Below are positions 52,652 to 61,175 of a DNA stretch of 64,000 bases, piece by piece. The translations under genes were made by a program, and so were the position numbers. The stretch comes from RGZA01 sp041917755 (GTDB lineage: Bacteria; Pseudomonadota; Alphaproteobacteria; UBA9219; RGZA01): positions 62,001-126,000 of the forward strand of contig JAYRWY010000004.1 of assembly GCA_041917755.1 (NCBI GenBank), read 5' to 3'. The notes beneath the pieces are model-generated. The model was not told the DNA's origin and did no database searches. It saw nothing but the letters and a program-made list of their open reading frames with translations. Numbering within the stretch: the stretch's first letter is position 1; each line of letters begins with the position of its first letter.

Positions 52652-54162
52652 TTTCTGTTGTTGTATATGGCCGGAATGACAGTCATGGATATAATCTCCA
52701 TAAGCGCGCTGCCATCAGTTTGAATTGCATTGCCGAAATATTGACCGATAAAGATGATGAAATCATCTTCGTTGATTATAACACGCCAGATGATTTTATT
52801 ACCTTCCCAGAAGCAATTGCCGATACTCTGACCGACAAATGCAAACAAGTGTTGCGTATTATTCGTGTCCGTCCGGCACATCATAATAAGTATTTCAAAT
52901 CTCAAACCGATTTGGTGGCGTTGGAGCCTGTTTCACGCAATGTGGCCTTTCGTGCCAGTAACCCCAATAATCGTTGGGTTTTGTGCACCAATACCGACAT
53001 GGTATTTGCTCCTCACGACGATAAAAAATCCTTAAGTGATATCGTGCGTGATCTTCCGGATGGCTTTTATGAACTGCCACGTTATGAAATGCCGGATTTA
53101 TTATGGGAAGGTCTGGATAGAAAAAATCCAACCGAAAATATCCGCCTGATGAAGCAATGGGGTACGCGTTATCACATCAATGAAATTCTGGAGCGTCCGG
53201 AATTCGCATTGTTTGATGCACCAGGTGATTTTCAGTTATGCTTGCGCAAAGATTTGTTCGCAATAGATGGCTTTGATGAACGTTATAATCTTGGCTGGCA
53301 CATGGATTCAAATTTATGCAAGCGTTTCCATTTGCTGTACGGTCAAACATCTTCTGCAGATACGTATTTGGCCGGTTGGCATTGCAATCACACACGTACC
53401 CAAAGCATTACCCATGGTTCCGGGCGTAAGGTAAATTCATGGGAAGATGTGGTATTGCAGGTGCCCCGCCCAGATGTACCTGAACAACGCGAAACATGGG
53501 GCTTGGTTGGCGAAAAACTCGAAGAAATAAGGCTAAATACCTCTCGTCTGCAACAGGTTGAACGCCATTTGAATAAGCTTGTGCCCCAAGCCAACACGCA
53601 AATTTATCGCTTTAAAAATGATCCACCGGAATGGATTGACTGTCCACCATTACACCTCAAACCTTATATTGCTGATATCATTTATCCGTTTCACCGTAAT
53701 ACGGTGGTTGGATATTTTGGATGTGACCCTGAACAGTTTAAATGTTTCGTTGAGGTCTGGAAGGAACTTGGCTTTAAGGGAGATATTCTTTTAATTGGCC
53801 GCCACCAGATTGAAGATTTGCGCAAGGCATCGGGGCTGCCAGATTTGCAATCTCTTTCTCCTGAAGAGGCCGATGAACGTTGCCAGCTTTTTGTTGGTGA
53901 CTTCCGTGTTGTAGTAAGCGAACACCATCACAGCCATTCCGAAGAAAACAGAATGATGCTCAGCGTGATGGAATATCTCATTAAGTTGGAGCGTGACCGG
54001 TTGGAAAAACCAACTCATGCCCCGCGAAAGTTTATCGTGATAAATGGTGTTCAATATCAGGTTAGCCGTCTGCTGGGCACCTATACGAATATGCAGGAAA
54101 ATCCCTTTGGTACGCGAATCAGGCACGGATACGTTGTTCCTGCGAAAAAAGCCAAAAACTAA
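52648..54162 (+). CDS. Predicted GT2-like glycosyltransferase with a second C-terminal domain
   Basis: 504 residues. The N-terminal ~290 residues look like a GT-A fold: ISVVVYGRNDSHGYNLHKRA at the start, the DxD-like NTDMVF (about 115) and an acceptor-side segment LCLRKDLFAIDGFDERYNLG. The C-terminal ~210 residues (VVGYFGCDPEQFKCFVEVWK, VSEHHHSHSEENRMMLSVME) are unrecognised. It overlaps the preceding glycosyltransferase by four bases, so the two probably act on the same glycan. Metal-binding and donor specificity are not determinable. Confidence 0.72.
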   Translation: MISVVVYGRNDSHGYNLHKRAAISLNCIAEILTDKDDEIIFVDYNTPDDFITFPEAIADTLTDKCKQVLRIIRVRPAHHNKYFKSQTDLVALEPVSRNVAFRASNPNNRWVLCTNTDMVFAPHDDKKSLSDIVRDLPDGFYELPRYEMPDLLWEGLDRKNPTENIRLMKQWGTRYHINEILERPEFALFDAPGDFQLCLRKDLFAIDGFDERYNLGWHMDSNLCKRFHLLYGQTSSADTYLAGWHCNHTRTQSITHGSGRKVNSWEDVVLQVPRPDVPEQRETWGLVGEKLEEIRLNTSRLQQVERHLNKLVPQANTQIYRFKNDPPEWIDCPPLHLKPYIADIIYPFHRNTVVGYFGCDPEQFKCFVEVWKELGFKGDILLIGRHQIEDLRKASGLPDLQSLSPEEADERCQLFVGDFRVVVSEHHHSHSEENRMMLSVMEYLIKLERDRLEKPTHAPRKFIVINGVQYQVSRLLGTYTNMQENPFGTRIRHGYVVPAKKAKN

Positions 54163-54231
54163 CGCAGTTCTTGCATCCAAGCTGATTTGGCGAAAGATTA
54201 GTACCATTCACTTCAGGAGTACTAAGTCAAC

Positions 54232-55590
54232 ATGTCGTTACCGTCACTATCCGTTATTGGTCTTGGAAAATTAGGTTCCCCTTTCGCCGCCGTGATGGCC
54301 GCAAAGGGCTTTAATGTTATTGGTGTTGATAAAAACAAAAAATTTGTCTCATCCATCAATGCCGGTGTGGCTCCGGTTCAAGAGCCCCAATTACAGGAAT
54401 TCATCCGCAAAGGGAAATCGCGCCTTCGCGCGACCATGCATATGGATGATGCAATTTTAAATTCTGACATCAGTTTTATTATTGTGCCAACCCCATCAGG
54501 AAAAGATGGAGTGTTTAATAACAATTTTGTGCTCAGCGCCATTCGTGATATGGCACCTGCCATCAAACAAAAAAAGTCGCGCCATATTATTGTGGTTACA
54601 TCCACTGTCATGCCCGGCTCAAGCGATGGCATCATCCGCCAAACGATTGAAGCGCATACTGGTAAAGTGGTGGGCGAGGGTGTCGGCTATTGCTATAATC
54701 CCGAATTTATCGCATTAGGAAGCGTCATTGCGGATATGCTGGATCCTGATTTTATTCTCATTGGTGAATCCGATGTACGTTCGGGTAAGGCTATTGGTGA
54801 TATTTATAAAAAAACCTGCGGCAAGGATACGGTTTTGCACCGCATGAACTGCGTGAATGCCGAGTTATCAAAAATATCCATCAATACATTTGTTACTGCA
54901 AAAATTTCATATGCCAATATGCTCACTGATATCTGTGAGCGTTTGCCCGGCGCGGATGTGGATGTGGTTACCGCAGCCGTAGGAGCCGACAGCCGTATTG
55001 GCAAAAAATATCTAAAGGGCGCGGTGGCTTACGGTGGTCCATGTTTCCCGCGCGATAATATTGCGCTATCCATGATGGCACGTAAATTGGGTGCGCGGGT
55101 TGATTTATCCTTTGCAACAGACCGCATCAATGAATACCAAACCGAACGGCTGGCAAGGCGAATTGAAAAAATGTTCCCATCTGGCGCGCATATCGGTATT
55201 GCTGGCATGGCCTATAAGCCCGATACGCCTGTGATTGAACGTAGCGCTGGCATGGCCCTTGCAAAACAATTGCTCAAGGATGGCTATAAAGTCTCCATAA
55301 CCGATCCTTTGGCTGCAAAAGCGGCTAAAGAAGCGTTAAATGGTAAGGTTAAAGTGGTCGCCGATATCAAAACCCTCAGCTCTGGCGTTGACGTTTTATT
55401 AGTGATGACTGCGTTAAAAGAATACAAATCGCTTAATGCCCGTGCGATTGGAAAGCGTAAAAATCCGCTGGTCATTTTCGATTGCTGGCGTATGTACGAT
55501 AAATCCAGCTTCGGATCAAAAGCGATGTTGTTGGGTCTTGGCCGCGGTGACAGCTTTGCTCAACTGAAATCACATAAACCTAAGAAGTAA
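54232..55590 (+). CDS. UDP-glucose/GDP-mannose dehydrogenase family protein
   Basis: 452 residues. An N-terminal Rossmann motif (LSVIGLGKLGSPFAAVMAAK), the conserved FIIVPTPSG and STVMPGSS, the E.sites YCYNPEFIALGSVIADMLDP and the catalytic cysteine in GGPCFPRDN identify a four-electron nucleotide-sugar dehydrogenase. The C-terminal Rossmann domain has IGIAGMAYKPDTPVIERSAG. It makes a uronic acid nucleotide (UDP-GlcA or similar). It is followed 16 bases later by an epimerase gene, and SD AGGAG precedes its ATG. Confidence 0.9.
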   Translation: MSLPSLSVIGLGKLGSPFAAVMAAKGFNVIGVDKNKKFVSSINAGVAPVQEPQLQEFIRKGKSRLRATMHMDDAILNSDISFIIVPTPSGKDGVFNNNFVLSAIRDMAPAIKQKKSRHIIVVTSTVMPGSSDGIIRQTIEAHTGKVVGEGVGYCYNPEFIALGSVIADMLDPDFILIGESDVRSGKAIGDIYKKTCGKDTVLHRMNCVNAELSKISINTFVTAKISYANMLTDICERLPGADVDVVTAAVGADSRIGKKYLKGAVAYGGPCFPRDNIALSMMARKLGARVDLSFATDRINEYQTERLARRIEKMFPSGAHIGIAGMAYKPDTPVIERSAGMALAKQLLKDGYKVSITDPLAAKAAKEALNGKVKVVADIKTLSSGVDVLLVMTALKEYKSLNARAIGKRKNPLVIFDCWRMYDKSSFGSKAMLLGLGRGDSFAQLKSHKPKK

Positions 55591-55606
55591 TTATAAGGAA
55601 TACCCC

Positions 55607-56749
55607 ATGCCCATCAGTCTTATAAAAGTTGCCAAAGAAAGCTGGATTGTAGTTACCGGCGCTGGTGGGTTTATTGGCGGCCATTTGGTGGGTGAGCTGC
55701 GTCGCCGTGGATTTACTAAAATCCGTGCAGTGGATGTAAAACCCTTTGATGAATGGTATCAGCGTTTTGATGATGTTGATAACCGTCAACATAATTTAAA
55801 AGAAATGCAAGCCTGCTATGATGTTTGCAAGGATGCAAAAGTTGTCTTTAACCTAGCTGCCGATATGGGCGGTATGTGGTTTATCGAACGTTTTAAAGCA
55901 GAATGCATGTTATCGGTGCTGATCAGCACTAATATGCTGCTCGCCGCACGTGATTGCGGGGTGGACCGTTTCTTCTATTCATCTTCTGCATGTGTCTATA
56001 ACGCAGAAAAACAGAAAAATGCCGCAGTAACGCCTTTGCGCGAAGAAGATGCTTATCCGGCGCTTTGTGAAGATGGGTATGGTTGGGAAAAGTTGTTCTC
56101 CGAACGTATGGCGCGCCATTTCATGGAAGATTATTTTATGACCACGCGTGTGGCTCGTTTCCATAACGTCTATGGCCCACAAGGTACCTATGATGGCGGC
56201 CGCGAAAAAGCGCCCGCTGCTATTTGCCGAAAAATTGCACAGGCTAAGCTGTCCGGTCACCATGAAATCGATATTTGGGGCGATGGCGAACAAACCCGCA
56301 GCTTTATGTATATTGATGACTGCCTCGAAGGCAGCTTGCGTATCATGGAAAGTGATTGCAACGTGCCGCTAAATCTAGGCAGTGATGAGCTGGTCACCAT
56401 CAATCAAATGGTATCGATTGTCGAAGGATTGGCGGGCATTAAGCTGAAACGCAATTATATGCTGGATGCACCGCAAGGCGTGCGCGGCCGTAACAGTGAT
56501 AATACCAAAATCCGTCAGGAAATTGGATGGGCTCCGCATATCAGCTTGCAAAAGGGCTTAGAAAAAACTTATGCATGGATTTATGACGAGATGTCAAAAC
56601 CACTGAGCCAGCGCAAAGCCGCTTTCATCGAGAAAACGGATGACCGCTATACTAATGAGTCCGGTGTGTCGGCATTGGCGGGTTTGCCAAAAAATATTCC
56701 TGCAATGGGATTGTTTAAATCCGGCGATGCCGCAAAGAAGTTTGTTTAG
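55607..56749 (+). CDS. NAD-dependent epimerase, GDP-mannose 3,5-epimerase-like
   Basis: 380 residues of the extended SDR class. NAD loop TGAGGFIGGHLVGELRRRG, NLAADMGGMWFIERFKAECM, SSSACVYNAEKQ, catalytic YxxxK as YGWEK and RFHNVYGPQGTYDGGREKAP closely follow the plant and bacterial GDP-mannose 3,5-epimerases (which make GDP-L-galactose). In the same run as a nucleotide-sugar dehydrogenase it should supply an unusual sugar for the surface glycan. The last ~60 residues (after FVYAW-like helix) extend beyond the core. The stop overlaps the convergent methyltransferase by four bases. Confidence 0.87.
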   Translation: MPISLIKVAKESWIVVTGAGGFIGGHLVGELRRRGFTKIRAVDVKPFDEWYQRFDDVDNRQHNLKEMQACYDVCKDAKVVFNLAADMGGMWFIERFKAECMLSVLISTNMLLAARDCGVDRFFYSSSACVYNAEKQKNAAVTPLREEDAYPALCEDGYGWEKLFSERMARHFMEDYFMTTRVARFHNVYGPQGTYDGGREKAPAAICRKIAQAKLSGHHEIDIWGDGEQTRSFMYIDDCLEGSLRIMESDCNVPLNLGSDELVTINQMVSIVEGLAGIKLKRNYMLDAPQGVRGRNSDNTKIRQEIGWAPHISLQKGLEKTYAWIYDEMSKPLSQRKAAFIEKTDDRYTNESGVSALAGLPKNIPAMGLFKSGDAAKKFV

Positions 56750-57576
56750 CGCGCAATCGCTGTCACGCATACATGCCAGCCAAAGCATTTTTCCAAAAAT
56801 CGGAATAATGGTTTAGGCATCCATGCAAAATACCATTCACGGCGATAGATGTACTGCACATAATCCGGTATGTAGTACGGGAAGATGTGATCGACGAATA
56901 TGCCCTTCACTTCAAATCCTTGCTTTTCCACATAGTCGGTTAGGCTTTTTTTGGTGTAAACATAGGTAACGGGGCATCCGGTCTGTGCCTCGGAATGCTT
57001 GGCAATCAAGGCTTCGGTCTGATCAAAACGGAAGCCTTCCTGCGCTAATATCCAGAATACTTTCCACGACCATTTGTAATACATCATGATTTTGATTTCG
57101 GTACCAGGCTTGGCGTATTTGCGGATTTCAGCCAGCGCTATATCCGGATGAGGTGTGTGGTGTAATACACCAAAAGAATAGATTAAGTCGTAAGTTTGTT
57201 CGGGAACTGTTTTGCTTAGTTCCTCGGAATTGCAATTATAAAATGTAATTTTATCAGACAAGCCAAATACTTCGGCGCGTTGTTTAGCAAGTGCGATGGA
57301 TTCCGATGATAAATCAACCGCAGTCACAATTGCGCCTGCACGCGCAAAATTGATGGTATCGGTGCCAAGACCACAACCGATTTCTAAAACCTTCTTGCCC
57401 TTCCATCGCTCAAACTCTGCAAAACCTGGAATATGGGGCTCAACAAAGTATTTGCGTGCCTCCACTTCGTCAAAATACTCCTTGGTGCCAACGGGCTTGG
57501 TCGAATGGCGAATATTGCACGGGCGTCTATCCCAATAGGATTTTACATTGTCGATGGGTACTTGGGCGAAATCCAT
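56746..57576 (-). CDS. Class I SAM-dependent methyltransferase of the glycan block
   Basis: 276 residues. Motif I is KVLEIGCGLGTDTINFARAG, post-I VTAVDLSSESI and motif II-like YDLIYSFGVLHHTPHPDIAL, as in Methyltransf_11/25 proteins. The N-terminus VKSYWDRRPCNIRHSTKPVG and the hydrophobic/aromatic C-terminus (YIPDYVQYIYRREWYFAWMP) recur in enzymes near O-antigen loci. It may methylate a sugar. Convergent with the epimerase gene. Confidence 0.82.
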   Translation of the reverse strand: MDFAQVPIDNVKSYWDRRPCNIRHSTKPVGTKEYFDEVEARKYFVEPHIPGFAEFERWKGKKVLEIGCGLGTDTINFARAGAIVTAVDLSSESIALAKQRAEVFGLSDKITFYNCNSEELSKTVPEQTYDLIYSFGVLHHTPHPDIALAEIRKYAKPGTEIKIMMYYKWSWKVFWILAQEGFRFDQTEALIAKHSEAQTGCPVTYVYTKKSLTDYVEKQGFEVKGIFVDHIFPYYIPDYVQYIYRREWYFAWMPKPLFRFLEKCFGWHVCVTAIAR

Positions 57577-57675
57577 GGGAAGCCTATGGGGGTAGGGGGT
57601 TGCGGCGCGTGGCTTGGATACTATATGATTCTATTATGTGAATAAGAGTTTAACAATAACTGTAAAGCCCCCCAA

Positions 57676-59109
57676 ATGAACCCTCTGCAACAAACAAATG
57701 ACCTCTTTTTTAACCGTTCAGGCATGGATGAGGGGCGCGTGACCCGCCTGGTTCAGGATACGTTAAAGGGCTTGGATGACGGGGAGTTGTTTTTAGAATA
57801 CGTCACAAGTGAAAATTTTGTATTCGATGATGGCAAGTTGAAGATGACCAATGCCGACACTGCGCAGGGCTTTGGCCTTCGCGGTGTTGTGGGTGATGTC
57901 ACAGGGCTTGCCCATGCTACAACATTGGATGAAGCCGCCATTCGCCGTGCTGCCCAAACAGTACAGGCAGTAAAGACAGGCCGCACAGGCACAGCTGCCA
58001 TGGACCCTGCGCAAACCAATCGCCATTTATATTCCGATGCCAATCCTTTGTCGGTGATGAGCTTTGAAGATAAAATTAAATTACTGCAAGCCATGGATGC
58101 TTATGCCCGCGGCAAAGATCCCCGCGTCGCACAGGTCAGCGTAACGCTTGGCGGTTCATGGCAAGCTGTGCAGATTATGCGTGCCTCTGGCCAACGGCTG
58201 GCGGATATACGGCCATTGGTGCGTTTGAACGTCAGCGTGATTATGCGTGATGGCACACGTCAGGAATCTGGCTGGGCAGGTGGCGGTGGCCGCGAAGCCT
58301 ATGCGCGCTTTGTTGAGCCCAAATACTGGATGCCATTGGTAGATACAGCAGTGGCTATGGCTGAAACCAATCTTCGTTCCGTAGATGCGCCTGCGGGAGA
58401 AACCACCGTAGTTCTTGGCCCCGGCTGGCCTGGCGTATTACTACACGAGGCCATCGGCCATGGATTAGAAGGTGATTTCAACCGTAAAAAAACATCCGTG
58501 TTCACATCATTACTTGGTAGCCGCGTTGCAGCACCCGGCGTAACGGTTGTTGATGACGGCGCGATTGAAAACCGCCGTGGGTCATTAACGATAGATGATG
58601 AAGGAACGCCAACCCAACGCACAGTGCTCATTGAAGACGGTATTCTGGTTGGCTATATGCAAGACAGGCTGAATGGCCGTTTAATGGGCACAGGTTCTAC
58701 CGGGAATGGTCGCCGCCAAGGCTTCGCACATAAACCCATGCCACGCATGACTAACACGCATATGATGTCGGGAAATTATTCACCAGAAGAAATCATTGCT
58801 TCGGTGAAGAACGGAATTTACGCCGCACAATTTGGCGGCGGTCAGGTGGATATTACTTCCGGCAAATTTGTATTTTCTGCGCAAGAAGCTTACAAAATCG
58901 AAAACGGCAAAATCACAACTCCGATTAAGGGCGCAACCTTGATTGGCAGCGGCGCGGATGCTTTAAAAGGCATCAGCATGGTAGGTAATGATAGCGCTCT
59001 CGACGGCGGTATAGGTACATGCGGCAAAGATGGCCAAAGCGTGCCCGTGGGCGTTGGTCAGCCAACCATGAAGATTGACGCAATGACGGTCGGCGGAGCC
59101 GCCGTTTAG
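57676..59109 (+). CDS. tldD: Metalloprotease TldD
   Basis: 477 residues, the usual TldD size. The active site HEAIGHGLEGDF (HExxxH zinc motif) and the C-terminal GTCGKDGQSVPVGVGQPT are typical. TldD forms a heterodimer with TldE/PmbA and degrades unfolded peptides or matures microcins and RiPPs. No tldE is in the window, which is usual because the two genes are often unlinked. No clear Shine-Dalgarno is seen. A short GC-rich hairpin lies at the stop codon but is too weak to call. Confidence 0.95.
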   Translation: MNPLQQTNDLFFNRSGMDEGRVTRLVQDTLKGLDDGELFLEYVTSENFVFDDGKLKMTNADTAQGFGLRGVVGDVTGLAHATTLDEAAIRRAAQTVQAVKTGRTGTAAMDPAQTNRHLYSDANPLSVMSFEDKIKLLQAMDAYARGKDPRVAQVSVTLGGSWQAVQIMRASGQRLADIRPLVRLNVSVIMRDGTRQESGWAGGGGREAYARFVEPKYWMPLVDTAVAMAETNLRSVDAPAGETTVVLGPGWPGVLLHEAIGHGLEGDFNRKKTSVFTSLLGSRVAAPGVTVVDDGAIENRRGSLTIDDEGTPTQRTVLIEDGILVGYMQDRLNGRLMGTGSTGNGRRQGFAHKPMPRMTNTHMMSGNYSPEEIIASVKNGIYAAQFGGGQVDITSGKFVFSAQEAYKIENGKITTPIKGATLIGSGADALKGISMVGNDSALDGGIGTCGKDGQSVPVGVGQPTMKIDAMTVGGAAV

Positions 59110-59112
59110 CCT

Positions 59113-61155
59113 TTATTTGGAAGATTTAGCGTAGCTGGATGGTTTATCCAGCAGCTTCTGATTCACTTTATACAGGGCAAATTCCTTTTCCAACGGGATA
59201 GATACTTGCTCTAACCACTGTGGAACTTTGTCGTGTGTCATGCGTACGGCCAAAGGAGCATCCAGCAATTCTTTTTCATCCGGCTTGGCTTCAATATTGT
59301 TCATGGTCACATTAACCACAACATTTCGAATGCCGGTCTCCGATGTCAGCGTGCTTTGATAATAAGCAGCCTTGCAAACCAATACATAATCCAGCGCAAG
59401 TTTTTTTGCGATTTGGCGCGCAGCTAAATCATCGCTCTTGGAACGGAAGAAAAACACCATATCGGTAATCCCGCGATCATTGCGATGATACGGCGCAGAA
59501 ATAAAGCGGTGGGGCGTGAAAAACATGAATTCAGGCGTGTAATCCATCTGCGCTAGAATGGTCGCTGTTACATGATTATCTTCATGTAAATCACGCAAAT
59601 ACGATGTTACGCTGGTTCTATCTTTGCATGGCATCGGTCCGCTATTGGCCAAATAGAACATAATGTCGGGGTTCAATTTACTGCCTTGAATAATCCCGGG
59701 AATAATAACCGTCGGCAGCAAAGTGAATGAAAGTACGATAATAATTTCCCAGCCAAATAATTCTCTGCCTTTATAGTGCTGTGGCAAGGTTTTTAAATAG
59801 TTCAACATCAACCATACCATCGGCACGATTGAGAATAACTGCGCATAGGTAATCAGGCGCACTTCCCAGAACATGGCAAGGCCAGTGAAGAAAATGGTAA
59901 AGAACGAATACAGCAACCATAAGCGACGCTCACGTTGGGATACACGTGGCTTGAATAGTTGATAAAGACTGGTGGCTACGGCGATGCCGGGTGCAAACAG
60001 GCGGGTAGTGAGGTAATAAATCGCCCCACCTATGGCTTGATTGGGCGTCGATGCAAAATTATCGCCCAGCTTCAGCCAAGCTTCATAAAAAGGTATGGCT
60101 TCACGGATATTGGGAAAGAAAACCTGATTAAGTAGCGGGTTAACCTTGGCATAAGGGCCCATAATAAAGTCAGGAAACTGGGTTAAAAACATATTCAAAT
60201 CAACAAGGCTGGCAAACAGCGCAAAAGCCAACAGAATGGCCATGTGTTTGGTTAGGCGGCTCACCACAAAAAGCGCAGCAAAAAACGCCAGCGTATAAAC
60301 TGCGATCATCACATGAAAGAACGAATAGCTGTCATATTCGGTTGCCCAACGCGCCTCGGGGGCTTTAGCAACAAGCAAGACAACAAAGCTGGTTACCAGA
60401 AGAGACGCACCAAATACCACCCCGTCAATAAAAGCTGGCTTGCGCGATAAAATCATCAATAGGGTAAGACAAAAACCAAAGCCCAGTAGCATGGGAAGTA
60501 TTTCAGCGCCATTCCACATGGCAAGGCCAATCGCAACGCCAGCCAATATCGACATCTGCAGGGGCTTTACGCCCAACACCATACTTTGCAGGGCATAAAA
60601 GCTCACGCCAGCCCCAAGCAAGATATAGGCGTGATGATCAACCCGCATAGGCGAGAACTGGAATATCAACTGCATACACAGCGGAACCATGAAACAGACA
60701 AAACCAGCATAGCCGCGGCCAAGTACCGGCTGCGCGAATGCCCGCACCAGCTTTAAAAGCCCAAAAAGCAATACCGATGGAAATAAGAAAGCTACCAACA
60801 TGGCAAGACCGCTGCGCGGTGCAGCAATCTGGAAAAAATGCGTAACGGATTCCAGTAGAACAATCAGCCCGGCAAGCGGAATATCCACCAGCCTTGCCCA
60901 ATGCATGCTGATAACATGCTGTGGGTAGAGCTGAGGCAGGTGCATGTCAAACCAGCTTTGGCCATCCAGCCAATTAAACACCTGCACAAAACGCGTATAG
61001 TCATCGGTGTCCGGTAATGTCCAATGATTAAAGTGGCTATTGGGGTTATAGGCGGATGATAGCAATACATAAAGCAGCACCATCCAATGGGTTGTACGAA
61101 ACGGCGGACGGAATGCATCCACAACAAAACGAAATAGGATGCTGGTCCACGTCAT
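59113..61155 (-). CDS. Large GT-C-like polytopic membrane protein
   Basis: 680 residues with about twelve to thirteen membrane helices in the first ~500 residues and a soluble C-terminal domain of ~180. The first loop contains DTDDYTRFVQVFNWLDGQSW and ends PQHVISMHWARLVDIPLA, a pattern like the D-D/E loop of GT-C enzymes (STT3/PMT/ArnT type) in which the acidic pair binds metal and lipid-linked sugar. It may transfer sugars from polyprenyl carriers to surface glycans or proteins. Homologues appear in alphaproteobacteria without known function, to my recollection. It is tail-to-tail with tldD, and separated from the upstream ftsH stop by 20 bases, so is probably cotranscribed with ftsH. Confidence 0.68.
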   Translation of the reverse strand: MTWTSILFRFVVDAFRPPFRTTHWMVLLYVLLSSAYNPNSHFNHWTLPDTDDYTRFVQVFNWLDGQSWFDMHLPQLYPQHVISMHWARLVDIPLAGLIVLLESVTHFFQIAAPRSGLAMLVAFLFPSVLLFGLLKLVRAFAQPVLGRGYAGFVCFMVPLCMQLIFQFSPMRVDHHAYILLGAGVSFYALQSMVLGVKPLQMSILAGVAIGLAMWNGAEILPMLLGFGFCLTLLMILSRKPAFIDGVVFGASLLVTSFVVLLVAKAPEARWATEYDSYSFFHVMIAVYTLAFFAALFVVSRLTKHMAILLAFALFASLVDLNMFLTQFPDFIMGPYAKVNPLLNQVFFPNIREAIPFYEAWLKLGDNFASTPNQAIGGAIYYLTTRLFAPGIAVATSLYQLFKPRVSQRERRLWLLYSFFTIFFTGLAMFWEVRLITYAQLFSIVPMVWLMLNYLKTLPQHYKGRELFGWEIIIVLSFTLLPTVIIPGIIQGSKLNPDIMFYLANSGPMPCKDRTSVTSYLRDLHEDNHVTATILAQMDYTPEFMFFTPHRFISAPYHRNDRGITDMVFFFRSKSDDLAARQIAKKLALDYVLVCKAAYYQSTLTSETGIRNVVVNVTMNNIEAKPDEKELLDAPLAVRMTHDKVPQWLEQVSIPLEKEFALYKVNQKLLDKPSSYAKSSK

Positions 61156-61175
61156 GGGCGCTTATGCGTTAGATG

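Noticed and set aside
59085..59125. Terminator shared by tldD and the GT-C-like gene
   Set aside because: The only hairpin (CGGCG/CGCCG) has a 5-bp stem within the last tldD codons and a broken T-run; too weak to call.
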